Below, in pieces: positions 50,182-59,638 of a DNA stretch of 64,000 bases. Position 1 is the first letter of the stretch. Each line of letters opens with the position of its first letter. The stretch comes from Hyphomicrobiales bacterium (GTDB taxonomy: Bacteria > Pseudomonadota > Alphaproteobacteria > Rhizobiales > CAJQND01): positions 1 through 64,000 of the forward strand of contig JANQOW010000153.1 in the NCBI GenBank assembly GCA_028285595.1. Reading direction: 5' to 3'. Position numbers and translations under genes: made by a program. The notes under the pieces were generated by a model. The model saw nothing but the letters and a program-made list of their open reading frames with translations, was not told where the DNA came from and did no database searches.

Positions 50182-50589
50182 TTATGCCGCTTGTGACTGG
50201 GTGCCCTTGAGCACCGTGGCTTCAACATCAAACAGGTTGCGCACGCTCTTCAGTGCTTCAAAGGCGCGGTCGCGCCCGACCTGGGCAATGATCCGATCTA
50301 ATCCTTCAATGAGGGTTTTGTTCTCCAGATGCTTCTTCAGCTCTTCGCAGTGCTCATGGAAAATGTTCAAAATCGAATCTTTGTTGTCCGGTTGGATCAA
50401 CATGGTTTGGATAATGAAATAAAGCTGCCGGAACGGCGTATCCGCGTCCTCGGCCTGCATAATGTGGGATTCCAACAGGAATGTTGCGTTGTTCAAAATG
50501 TTAAAGGACATCTTGTGAGATGCCTCAAGCACAGCCCCGTTGATGTAAATTTTCTCCCCTGCCTTCAGGCAGATTTTTAACGCCGGCAT
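50182..50589 (-). CDS. flbT: Flagellin mRNA regulator FlbT
   Basis: LKAGEKIYINGAVLEASHKMSFNILNNATFLLESHIMQAEDA. Confidence 0.96.
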   Translation of the reverse strand: MPALKICLKAGEKIYINGAVLEASHKMSFNILNNATFLLESHIMQAEDADTPFRQLYFIIQTMLIQPDNKDSILNIFHEHCEELKKHLENKTLIEGLDRIIAQVGRDRAFEALKSVRNLFDVEATVLKGTQSQAA

Positions 50590-50936
50590 TACTTCAACCC
50601 TTCATATATGATTTTTGATAGGGAGATCGTTGTCTCGAACGACTCCTTCTGTCGTTGGCGAACTTTCTCCAGATCACGCAAAATTCCGAGACCTATGGAA
50701 ATAAGGTCCGCCCGTAGAGAACGGGGCAAGCCATTTTCTGGCGAGGCAAGGTCGCGCAACAGAAGTTCCCAAAGACGCCTTGTAAAGTGCAGTGCAATCA
50801 CTTTGTCCTTCGGGTTCGCATCTTCAGCATCCGCACCGCTCATCAATTCGATGCTGTGGGAAATCGCAGCGGCTTCTTGCTGCCGTCCGCTCGCTGCGCT
50901 TTCTTCGATCATTTCATGGTAGCTGGCTTTAGACAT
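50589..50936 (-). CDS. flaF: Flagellin biosynthesis regulator FlaF
   Basis: HFTRRLWELLLRDLASPENGLPRSLRADLISIGLGILRD. Confidence 0.95.
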   Translation of the reverse strand: MSKASYHEMIEESAASGRQQEAAAISHSIELMSGADAEDANPKDKVIALHFTRRLWELLLRDLASPENGLPRSLRADLISIGLGILRDLEKVRQRQKESFETTISLSKIIYEGLK

Positions 50937-50957
50937 GGTCTTCACGAACCTGGAAAA

Positions 50958-52007
50958 TTAAAGGTAATTGGACAGTCTGAGCGATTGCAGTCGACCCGTG
51001 AGGGCGTAGGAAATCTCAAGCGATGTGAGCAGATTGTTGAGCTCTGTGGTCTTCTCATAAGGATCCACGTTCTCCAGCTCGCCAATCTGGATAGCCAGAA
51101 GATCCATCCGCACTTGCATAGCGTCATCGGCGTCAGAGATGCGTTCTTGAGATAGTCCCACAGAGGCACGAATGCTGTTTAGTTTCTCATTGGCGCCGGC
51201 CGCAGTTTCGATCGCCCGATCGACGACGGTTTCATATGTTTCCCTGTTGAAGTTCTCGACGCCCAGATCTGCGATCATGACCAGGCTTGAGGCGAGTTCC
51301 GCAAAAGCTCTCTCCTGCGCGCTTACACCGATCTGCAGAAAGTTGTCGGGCTCAATTCTCTGTCGTTGCGTGTCTGCCGAGGCGTTTGACCAGTTTGCAT
51401 CCCAGTTTGCTGGGTCAAAGAGGGTCTGAAACGCCCCATCGAGAAACGCTTCCATGTCGCTCGGCGTGATTGAGTTCACCAACGGGTCGGTTTGCGTGAA
51501 TCCAAAATGAGCAAAGAACGCCGCATCAGTGGCCGTCTTTGCTGCGGATGCTGGCGTGTCAAAATACTCGAGCATGGGCAGCTGCTCAGTGTTTATTCCA
51601 CCGAACAAATACTGACCGGAGAGCGACGTATTCAGCTTTGCCGTCATTTGTCCGAGAAACTCGCTGGCAGCTTGCTGTGTTGTTGCGGCCTTGTCGGGGT
51701 TGCCCCGAAACGGCACCATCGTTTCCACAAATCCTTGGGCGGTCCCGCTGAGGTCGGTCAGTGCAGATTGTGTGATCTCCAGCCGTCCACTGAGCAGGCC
51801 ATTTGTGTCGATGATGGCGCTGAACTGAGTTTCAAGGCTGCGCAAAGACACCACTTCGCCGGTCAGGTGACCGAGAACGAGCCCTTGATCAGCGTGTCGT
51901 CCCGTGGAGATTTCAACCTGCAAGCTGGCAAGTTGCTTCTGCATCGTATTGATGGACTGGAAGCGAGCGGCTGCAAATCCGGCTGAGGAGATGAAACTGG
52001 TCTTCAT
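50958..52007 (-). CDS. flgL: Flagellar hook-associated protein FlgL
   Basis: Flagellin-like termini; QSINTMQKQLASLQVEISTGRHAD. Confidence 0.93.
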   Translation of the reverse strand: MKTSFISSAGFAAARFQSINTMQKQLASLQVEISTGRHADQGLVLGHLTGEVVSLRSLETQFSAIIDTNGLLSGRLEITQSALTDLSGTAQGFVETMVPFRGNPDKAATTQQAASEFLGQMTAKLNTSLSGQYLFGGINTEQLPMLEYFDTPASAAKTATDAAFFAHFGFTQTDPLVNSITPSDMEAFLDGAFQTLFDPANWDANWSNASADTQRQRIEPDNFLQIGVSAQERAFAELASSLVMIADLGVENFNRETYETVVDRAIETAAGANEKLNSIRASVGLSQERISDADDAMQVRMDLLAIQIGELENVDPYEKTTELNNLLTSLEISYALTGRLQSLRLSNYL

Positions 52008-52012
52008 CGTAC

Positions 52013-53482
52013 CTAACCCGCTGCCTGGAGGAGAGTGGCGTACATTTGATCGATCGCTGAAATGAGCCGGGCAGAAGCCTCGAACGCCCGCTCAAGCTCA
52101 AGCAGATTTGCCATCTCCTCATCGACATTGACCCCGGTTGCATTGCTCAGCGTAACCTCTGTATGTGCCTTAAGGGTCGCTTGGAAATCTGCATCCTGTT
52201 GAGCCGTGGCACGTGTCTGGCCAATCCAGGCGACCGAAGCGGCTGCAAAACCAGTGATGCTGTCGTTTGTGGTGGATTGCGCAGAGCTGTCAAAGGACCT
52301 CGTACCGCTCAGCGCTTCGATTTGCGCAAGGATGTTATCGTTGAAGCCTGCCGCACCGGTAGTGTTTTGCAGGTACGCTCCACCGTTGATACCCCCGTCT
52401 CTGATGAGGTCAACGGAGCCACCCTGCGCCGGGTCAACGGCTGGATTTATGGAAATCTCAGATGCCAGGCCCACATAATGAGCACCGGAGGCCGGCAGAG
52501 CTGGCCCACCCGAGTAGGTAAACAAACCAGTTAGGGCCGGCAGCGTCGGAGGTGATCCCGGATCGGTCTCAGCGAAGGTTTCAATCACTCCTCGTGCCAG
52601 CTCATCGATCTGGGTTTGATAGGTGACCGTTGCAACGTCCCTCAGTTCAGCCAACCCGGCGAGGCGCCCAGCCTTTATCGGGAGAGCCGCATTGGATCCG
52701 GTGACCGCAACACCATCCACATAGACGACCTCTCCTGCCGTCGTTGGAGAGAAACCATTGGTGGGCGCAAAGACAACTGAGCGCGGATGCTTCTCAAACA
52801 ACGTGACACCGCTATCGGTGTAAATTGCGATGTCATCGTTTTCCCGTTGAATGGTGCGGATGCCCATCTCTTCGGCCAACTGCTTCAGAATACTGTCGCG
52901 CTGGTCGTAAGCCTCAGATGCATCGGTCCTCGTTTCGTTTGCCCGAACAATCTTGGTATTGACGATCTCAAAGTCGGCCAACAACTGATTGACCTTATCT
53001 ACCGATGCCGCCATGTCGCCATCGGCTTTCTGGCGGGTTTCAATGATTGCCGTAGATGAATTGTTTAGACTGAGGGCGAGCTCATTAGCGCGCACCATAA
53101 CGGTGTTTGCCCGGGCCGGATCATTGGGAGACTCAGCATAAAGCGTAAGCGCAGATTCAAGAGCGGCCAGCTTTTCGGTTGGCGCCTGCCCTAGCTCTGG
53201 ATTTGCGACCGTCTGATGGAGCCAATTCAGTCCGTCAACCAAAGCCTGCTGCTTGGCAGAGACGCTCGTGCTGTCCACATACTGGCGTAGCAAAGCACCG
53301 TTGCTGGCGCGGCTGATAAGCGAGGGCTGCACCCCGCCTCCTGCGAGAGATAAAGGATTGAGATCGCGCCGGACGTAGTTTTCGTCCGACGCGCCGGCAA
53401 TGTTCCGAGAAAGCACAGATGTCTCAAGCGAGACAAAAGACAACGCAGATTTTGCGATATTTAAGCTTGTGCTCAGAGACAT
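52013..53482 (-). CDS. flgK: Flagellar hook-associated protein FlgK
   Basis: GVNVDEEMANLLELERAFEASARLISAIDQMYATLLQAAG. Confidence 0.97.
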   Translation of the reverse strand: MSLSTSLNIAKSALSFVSLETSVLSRNIAGASDENYVRRDLNPLSLAGGGVQPSLISRASNGALLRQYVDSTSVSAKQQALVDGLNWLHQTVANPELGQAPTEKLAALESALTLYAESPNDPARANTVMVRANELALSLNNSSTAIIETRQKADGDMAASVDKVNQLLADFEIVNTKIVRANETRTDASEAYDQRDSILKQLAEEMGIRTIQRENDDIAIYTDSGVTLFEKHPRSVVFAPTNGFSPTTAGEVVYVDGVAVTGSNAALPIKAGRLAGLAELRDVATVTYQTQIDELARGVIETFAETDPGSPPTLPALTGLFTYSGGPALPASGAHYVGLASEISINPAVDPAQGGSVDLIRDGGINGGAYLQNTTGAAGFNDNILAQIEALSGTRSFDSSAQSTTNDSITGFAAASVAWIGQTRATAQQDADFQATLKAHTEVTLSNATGVNVDEEMANLLELERAFEASARLISAIDQMYATLLQAAG

Positions 53483-53517
53483 ATGGGATCAGCTCTCAAT
53501 CCTTCAGGTCCAATCAG

Positions 53518-54780
53518 CTATCGGCTGAGGTTCACCAGCACATCCAGAAGCTCCGAGCCGGTTTGGAACACCCTGGAGTTAGCGGTATAGCTTCGCTGCG
53601 CTTCGATGACCGTTGTCAGCTCGGTCGCCAGGTCGACGGTTGATTCCTCCAGGGCACCGGACACGACGCTGCCGCGTCCTGCTTCGCCCGGGAAGCCAAC
53701 CTGCACATCACCGGAATCGTCAGATGTTCGGAACACGTTGCCCGTTTCGATTGTCAGGTTGTTCGGGCTGATCACGTTGGCGAGCGGAATGCGCGCAATC
53801 GCAACGCGCTCGCCGTTGGCGTACGAGGCGTAGAACGTGCCGTCGCTCGCAATCTCGAACAACTCAACTCCAGTTGGCGGGTTGCCGTTCACCGCCACGT
53901 CAATCACCACGTAGTCCGTTGCCAATTGACTGCTTTGGCCCATGTCCAAATTGAGTGTTCCGCCCGAGGGCACAGGAATTGTCAGATTGGACGTACTGGC
54001 GCCGGTGAGCTGCCCAGTTGTGGCATCGAAGTCCAGAGTTTCCGTTGTGATTGGGCCTGATGAATAGGGAAAGCCGCCACTGGGATCAGCGGCTGCGCGG
54101 TCAAAAACGCTGACTTCCCAGGTCTCAGCGGCCGTCTTTGCGGAATAGACATCCAAGATCACTTCGTTACCTAAGTTGTCATAGGCAATGATAGACGTTT
54201 TCCCTGAAAACTCAGCCGTCGCCGTGTTTCCGGAGGGGAGATCCGCGGGCGCCACTACCGGGTCGTTAGAGGGAAAGTTGGCGTGAAGCTGACCAGATGT
54301 GGATGGGGTGGACCTCAATGCCTGATCAAAAACACTGACTGGCGTGAGACCAGCAAAACCGTTGGCAGTCACGTTGCTCGTGCCGTTGATGGTGTCGTAC
54401 CCCATCAAGTAATAGCCAGCCGTATTGACCAAGCGGCCTTCAGGGTCAGCGGTGAACGACCCGGAGCGGGTCAATGTGTTGGTCCCTGCCGAATCGGAGA
54501 CGATGAAAAAGCCTTCGCCGTTAACTGCCAAATCGGTGATGGAGTTTGTGTATTCCAAGCTCCCCTGACGATCCACTTCCGTCCGGGCGTTGGTCAGAAC
54601 GCCGCCGGAGGAATACCCAGCTGTATGGGTTTGCGGCACCAGCGTGGCAAACTGCATCGACGCGCGCTTGTATCCCACGGTATCTGCGTTGGCGATGTTG
54701 TCGGCGGTTGTGGCCAGGCGTGACGCTTGGGCGTTCATGCCTGACACACTGGTTCTCATAACTCCGTTGAAACTCATCAC
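53518..54780 (-). CDS. flgE: Flagellar hook protein FlgE
   Basis: SGMNAQASRLATTADNIANADTVGYKRASMQF; ESTVDLATELTTVIEAQRSYTANSRVFQT. Confidence 0.97.
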   Translation of the reverse strand: MMSFNGVMRTSVSGMNAQASRLATTADNIANADTVGYKRASMQFATLVPQTHTAGYSSGGVLTNARTEVDRQGSLEYTNSITDLAVNGEGFFIVSDSAGTNTLTRSGSFTADPEGRLVNTAGYYLMGYDTINGTSNVTANGFAGLTPVSVFDQALRSTPSTSGQLHANFPSNDPVVAPADLPSGNTATAEFSGKTSIIAYDNLGNEVILDVYSAKTAAETWEVSVFDRAAADPSGGFPYSSGPITTETLDFDATTGQLTGASTSNLTIPVPSGGTLNLDMGQSSQLATDYVVIDVAVNGNPPTGVELFEIASDGTFYASYANGERVAIARIPLANVISPNNLTIETGNVFRTSDDSGDVQVGFPGEAGRGSVVSGALEESTVDLATELTTVIEAQRSYTANSRVFQTGSELLDVLVNLSR

Positions 54781-54819
54781 TACACTCCAATTGGCTAACT
54801 TGGTCTGTTGCCTATTGGA

Positions 54820-55518
54820 TCATTGATAGCTTGCGTCAGGCTGTCCGGTCGGTGCGAGCCGGTATCCGAGATACCTTTTCGCATCAATCGGATCATAGCC
54901 CAGCTGATTACGGAGTTTCTTTCTGAGCTTGCTCGTGTGGGCTTCGATCACGCATTCATCAATCTTATCGTCAAACAAGCCATAGACTGCATCGAACAAT
55001 TGTTTCTTGGTGATGCGGCGGCCCTGGTTCTTAGCAAGATGTTCTAAGATGCGCTGTTCGCGCCGGGGGAGCGGCAGTTCGACGCCCTTCACCACCGGAG
55101 AGCGGCCGTCAAAATAGACTATTAAATCACGGTGGAGTTCTTCAGGATCTTCGGCCGCCAGGCTGCGGCGAACCACTGCTGCCACCCGCGCCAGAATCTC
55201 GCGCACATGTGCCGGTTTCCGAACGACGTCGTCAGCGCCGGCTGCAAACATATCCAATGTCTGTTCGAGACCACCTGTGTCATTCATGGCAATGACCGGC
55301 GCATTGGAGCGACCGCGAATCAGGTTAGGGAACTTTTGCCTGTGTTCAAATGTTCCTAATAAGAAGGCGTCCACGGCCTCGAGTTCTTCGCTTGGGACGG
55401 TCGTCACCCACCCCATAAAATCGTCCGGATCCAGTCCGATTGTTGACACACCTTCCTTCTTGAACCCAGCCGCATAGCCTTGTTTGACGATGTCACGTTC
55501 GTCGACCAATACAATCAT
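54820..55518 (-). CDS. ftcR: FtcR/Rem-type orphan OmpR-family flagellar regulator
   Basis: MIVLVDERDIVKQGYAAGFKKEGVSTIG; winged helix RREQRILEHLAKNQGRRITKKQLFDAVYG...AHTSKLRKKL; adjacent to flgE. Confidence 0.88.
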   Translation of the reverse strand: MIVLVDERDIVKQGYAAGFKKEGVSTIGLDPDDFMGWVTTVPSEELEAVDAFLLGTFEHRQKFPNLIRGRSNAPVIAMNDTGGLEQTLDMFAAGADDVVRKPAHVREILARVAAVVRRSLAAEDPEELHRDLIVYFDGRSPVVKGVELPLPRREQRILEHLAKNQGRRITKKQLFDAVYGLFDDKIDECVIEAHTSKLRKKLRNQLGYDPIDAKRYLGYRLAPTGQPDASYQ

Positions 55519-55635
55519 CGAGTAGCTCCCAGCAAATACCCACTTGGGTCGGCGAATAGGTCGCTCTACCCAAGGATGCAAATTACAACTTTAAGAAGAA
55601 CTCAACTTACTGAGCTAATTTAAATTGAGCAGCGG

Positions 55636-55651
55636 TTAATAAACGATTAAC
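55636..55651. promoter_or_regulatory. CtrA box (TTAA-N7-TTAAC) upstream of ftcR
   Basis: ttaataaacgattaac, exact full consensus, ~120 nt upstream of the ftcR start. Confidence 0.6.
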
Positions 55652-55861
55652 AGGCAAACCTGGCGCATCGGATGGTAAATGCTCATCCGACAAGTTTCGC
55701 GTTTTTGTATAGGTATAAGTAATCAGGGTTTCTGAATGGCAGCCTATATAAGATGTATCAAGATCAATACAATCAAATCGTGCAAATAAATCTCTAAGGT
55801 TGTGTGTACTATTTTTCGATCGTATCACTAACTACTATTAGTTTTATTTTTCTCGTTAAGA

Positions 55862-56203
55862 GTGTGGACACTGCGTGATCTCCAAAAGCCCATTTCAGAG
55901 ATCGCACCGTTCTTCGTTCTCTCCCGATACACGTATTACGATGTGTTTGGTATGGTTCTTGCGTGCGCCAATTTTCTTGATCCTCTCGTGCGGATTCTGC
56001 TGATGATTCTGTGGCGCAACCAAAAGATCGATAGATTGTCGAAACGCGAATTGGAATTCGCGCTCGAAGACGCAGTCTTAGAGATCGAGCGACTCGGTCG
56101 CGACACACAAGAGGAAGCCTCGTACAGAGGATACCTCTGGGGATTTGCCAGCGCGTCATTTCTTGCCTTGGCTGGGTTGATCCTCGTGGCCTTGATCACC
56201 TAG
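55862..56203 (+). CDS. Small two-TM membrane protein, unknown function
   Basis: GTG start; hydrophobic segments YDVFGMVLACANFLDPLVRILLMIL and FASASFLALAGLILVALIT. Confidence 0.6.
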   Translation: MWTLRDLQKPISEIAPFFVLSRYTYYDVFGMVLACANFLDPLVRILLMILWRNQKIDRLSKRELEFALEDAVLEIERLGRDTQEEASYRGYLWGFASASFLALAGLILVALIT

Positions 56204-56301
56204 TTCAGATCACCCCTCAGACTTTTATTTGGACGGCTTCGCACAACCTTCGGCTGGTACGGTGGCGGCAAACATGTCTGTCACCAGGAATTCAAACGAT
56301 C

Positions 56302-56850
56302 ATGAGCAAAGCCGACCCTGAAAAATCATCCGCATCAGCGAACAAGATGGCATCCATCCTGAGTCACCTGTCCATCGCGGTTCAGATTCTCAGCCTTATC
56401 TTGGTTTTGGTCTTGTTTGCCGGGGCACTCGACCTCGGAGTGGTAGATCTCCGGGCCACGATCTCGAGCTTTTCGATCATTATCCTGCCAATCTTTGCCG
56501 TTTTCGCACTGGTTGCCATTTTCAGCCAAATGAAGCTTGCAGCTCTTAAAGCTGCATCCGTTCATGCCAAAGGTGCAGAGACCGAGGCCCTGGTTAATGA
56601 GACCAAGGGTGTCGTCGAAAGCAAGATCCAGGAGTACCTGGGAACTGAACATGAACGCTTAAAAGCTGAACATGAAAAGATGAGCGAGTTTCTGAAAGAA
56701 CTGGAGAAGCAAGAACAGGAGCGACTTGTCCAAGAAGTGGAGGAGTTGAAGGCGGAGAACACGGAGCTGAAAGAGCGTCTCTCCATGAAGAACGTTCCGA
56801 TCAATGATGAACTGAGCGCGGTCGATGAATTGGCGCCAACCGGAACATAG
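56302..56850 (+). CDS. Membrane protein with C-terminal coiled coil
   Basis: Two TM segments, then EHERLKAEHEKMSEFLKELEKQEQERLVQEVEELKAENTELKERL. Confidence 0.7.
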   Translation: MSKADPEKSSASANKMASILSHLSIAVQILSLILVLVLFAGALDLGVVDLRATISSFSIIILPIFAVFALVAIFSQMKLAALKAASVHAKGAETEALVNETKGVVESKIQEYLGTEHERLKAEHEKMSEFLKELEKQEQERLVQEVEELKAENTELKERLSMKNVPINDELSAVDELAPTGT

Positions 56851-56999
56851 TTGATCGCCTTTCTGCAAGGCTTTGTCCACGTTGCCTATATTGTGCGACG
56901 GCAAGCGGAAAGTTTCGCGCAAGGCCAGGATGCTACTGCCCGAGTTTAGCAAGAGTGCATCTGTGCTTTGTTCATCCCTCGAAGAAAAGGGCCCGCATC

Positions 57000-57485
57000 A
57001 TGCCACATCACCATAATCGCCCCTTCAGACCTGGGCTTCATGGGGTCAGCGCTGATGATGGAAGACAGCGTTCAAATGCTCAAGTCGATGTTCTTGTCGC
57101 TGAGAACAATGAGACCAATAAGTTTTACGTTGAGAATGTTCTGAGCACCTTGGGGTTCACATTCAAGACGGTTGAAAACGGTGTCGCGGCTGTTGAGGCA
57201 TTTCGCAGTTGCCGGCCGAGAATCATTTTGATGGATATCGCAATGCCACTCAGCGATGGAGTGGAGGCCACCATCAATATCAGACGCTATGAAGAGCGTA
57301 ACGAATTGCACCCTGTGCCCATTATCGCGCTGTCGGCCAACGCAATTCCCGGATTGAGAGAGCGCTATCTGGCCGCCGGCATGAATGATAGCCTGCTCAA
57401 GCCCTACTCCATTGACCAGATCAGTAAGATACTAGATGAGTGGATCTTGCCTGCCTCGACATGCCGGGCATCCACCGGCGCTTAG
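57000..57485 (+). CDS. Stand-alone response regulator receiver
   Basis: VLVAENNETN, IILMDIAMPLSDG, IIALSANAIPG, LLKPYS. Confidence 0.92.
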   Translation: MPHHHNRPFRPGLHGVSADDGRQRSNAQVDVLVAENNETNKFYVENVLSTLGFTFKTVENGVAAVEAFRSCRPRIILMDIAMPLSDGVEATINIRRYEERNELHPVPIIALSANAIPGLRERYLAAGMNDSLLKPYSIDQISKILDEWILPASTCRASTGA

Positions 57486-57594
57486 GCGCAGTCCAACAGT
57501 GTTTGAGACGTGAACAGACGTTCGCCGGCGCCGTTCGCATCCAGTCCAATTTTGAGATAAATCTCGCCGCGCAATATCGCTGAGCTTGGCAGCC

Positions 57595-57771
57595 TTAAGA
57601 ACTTGAACGGAGCAAACTGGAAGCCTCGATGCGCGCCATGTCGAGCAAATAGGCCAGGAACTGATGACCCTCAATTGTTGCCTTGGCCTGCAGTCGTTCC
57701 ACATCGCTTACCAGCTCACGTAGATCCTGTGTGTCGTGTTGAGCAGTAGGAGTAAGCTTCTCAGCCTTCAT
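57595..57771 (-). CDS. Small hypothetical protein (58 aa)
   Basis: MKAEKLTPTAQHDTQDLRELVSDVERLQAKATIEGHQFLAYLLDMARIEASSLLRSSS; start overlaps upstream stop. Confidence 0.5.
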   Translation of the reverse strand: MKAEKLTPTAQHDTQDLRELVSDVERLQAKATIEGHQFLAYLLDMARIEASSLLRSSS

Positions 57772-57949
57772 TGTGATCCCCAATTCGAAGCGCCTCATTG
57801 CGCTGATTAAACAACCAGGTGGTAAGTCTCCGATCTTTTGCCCAGATCGAGCTGGTCAATCTGGCTAGACGGTCCAATCCTGGCTCCGTTGCCGATGCAA
57901 ACCACGCCGCCACTGAGTGCGATTCTCTATTTTCATCAAGCTGAATCAT
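57761..57949 (-). CDS. Small hypothetical protein (62 aa)
   Basis: MIQLDENRESHSVAAWFASATEPGLDRLARLTSSIWAKDRRLTTWLFNQRNEALRIGDHNEG. Confidence 0.45.
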   Translation of the reverse strand: MIQLDENRESHSVAAWFASATEPGLDRLARLTSSIWAKDRRLTTWLFNQRNEALRIGDHNEG

Positions 57950-58219
57950 AGACGCGTGATTCTCAACCCTTAAGTGTTTTCATCGTAACGGCCCAATCTT
58001 GCATGAGGCTTGCCCCTCATTTCACCAAAGACTATTCATATTGAAAATTCAATGATTTAGGTAACAGGACGCCATCCTCTCGACCTGACGTAGCGGCACT
58101 TTTTTCCTCTGTCTTCTATCCGTGAAATAACACTCATCAGATCAGTCTCACGCAAGCTACTGCTGGCAAAACCTAAAGACCGGTGGCGGAGACCTTCCCC
58201 CAGTGTTCGCCGTCACCGC

Positions 58220-58263
58220 AAAAAGGCGGGACAGCGGTAATCGCACTTGCTGGCTGTCCCGCC
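58220..58263 (-). terminator. Rho-independent terminator candidate (minus strand)
   Basis: On minus: ggcgggacagc-17 nt loop-gctgtcccgcc-ttttt, perfect 11-bp stem. Confidence 0.6.
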
Positions 58264-58545
58264 GCCTTTAGCCGGACGGCCCTTAACAGAGGTAGCGCCC
58301 AAACAGCGCGCACCAGCTTCATTTTCATGTTGATAATAAACGAACGCTAAACGAACTTCAGCCACGCTGTGGAGAGGTTCAGGTCAGGTTCGCGCAAGTT
58401 GCCTCTGCCAGTGTACTGCTTGTTGTGCTGTTACACTGCTCTTTATCAGCTCAACGCTATGCAAAACGCAACTGGCGAGACACGCTCTCGATCCCCCAAG
58501 TGTCTCGCCGGTTGCATCTTCTCAAATGTATCAAGGACAAATCAC

Positions 58546-58854
58546 TCACCTGGTCGCGAACCTGAACCCCGTTGCCTTGTGGCAGACCAATACACCATTG
58601 GTGAAGTTGCAAAACGCATCCTTCAACATGAACATATTCGATTTTGTATATTGGCTTTGCGTGACGACAGCGTCGGGTTGTTGCTGAGCCAATTGCGAGG
58701 AATGTTCAGACGCCTGCACATCGTCTAGCCAGTGCTCCGTGATGAGGAGCAACATCAGGCCATAAGTGAAGAGCAGCCCGACCAAACACACCATTGCTGG
58801 GAAGTTCAAAGTTCGAATGTCACATGAAGCCCGGCTAACCACGATTGATACCAC
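58546..58854 (-). CDS. Possible small single-TM protein
   Basis: ORF with one TM segment (FPAMVCLVGLLFTYGLMLLLI); GTG start; no recognised homology. Confidence 0.3.
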   Translation of the reverse strand: MVSIVVSRASCDIRTLNFPAMVCLVGLLFTYGLMLLLITEHWLDDVQASEHSSQLAQQQPDAVVTQSQYTKSNMFMLKDAFCNFTNGVLVCHKATGFRFATR

Positions 58855-58934
58855 CTTTAAAGATGATCACAGGCCTCTGTTCTGCCTGAGGCAACTTGCT
58901 CCAAGCTGATCAGATCAAGATGGTGAGGGTTACG

Positions 58935-59630
58935 TCAGTTTTTGTAGGTCTGCCAAAGTGCTGTTTCGCCCAAGCTGGTGATCAGTGCGTCGTGCGCCGC
59001 AATCTCTTTTTCGGTTAGCCTCGACGGAAGCGCCATAGGTCTGGGTTGTGCAGGTTTGTTTTCCCGCGTTTCTTGCGGATTGAGCTCCACAACCTCTTGC
59101 GTGATTGCGAGGTTTTGTTGCCGACCACCAATCAGTTCCAGATAGACCGAAGCCAAAAGTTCAGAATCGAGTAGCGCGCCATGTTTCGTACGGTTGGAGT
59201 TATCGACCCCATACCGTCGACAGAGTGCATCCAAACTGTTCGGCCCCATCGGGTGCTTCTTTCGGGCCAATGCGAGTGTATCCAAAACCTGTTCTTCTGG
59301 AATCAGTTCTCGGTTGTGGGTGATTAGTTCGTGGTTGATAAACGCCATATCAAACGGTGCGTTGTGAATCACCAACACACCATCTCCCACAAACTCACAA
59401 AACGCATCCACTATATCGTTGAAAACAGGGTGCTTCCGTAGAAACTCTTCCGATAGGCCGTGAACGTTGTAAGCCTCTTCCGGCATGCTTCGCTCAGGAT
59501 TGATATACTGATGGTAGGTGCGCCCGGTCGGCACATGGTTGATCAGTTCTACAGCACCGATTTCAACGATCCGATGACCCTCTTTTGGGCTGAGCCCCGT
59601 TGTCTCGGTATCCAAAACGATCTCGCGCAT
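58935..59630 (-). CDS. dnaQ: DNA polymerase III epsilon subunit
   Basis: REIVLDTETTGLSPKEGHRIVEIGAVEL; HNAPFDMAFINHEL. Confidence 0.97.
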   Translation of the reverse strand: MREIVLDTETTGLSPKEGHRIVEIGAVELINHVPTGRTYHQYINPERSMPEEAYNVHGLSEEFLRKHPVFNDIVDAFCEFVGDGVLVIHNAPFDMAFINHELITHNRELIPEEQVLDTLALARKKHPMGPNSLDALCRRYGVDNSNRTKHGALLDSELLASVYLELIGGRQQNLAITQEVVELNPQETRENKPAQPRPMALPSRLTEKEIAAHDALITSLGETALWQTYKN

Positions 59631-59638
59631 GGTCTGCC

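Noticed and set aside
58369-58728. 119-aa plus ORF in intergenic region
   Set aside because: No motif, weak start context, overlaps an alternative minus ORF with a more protein-like hydrophobic segment.
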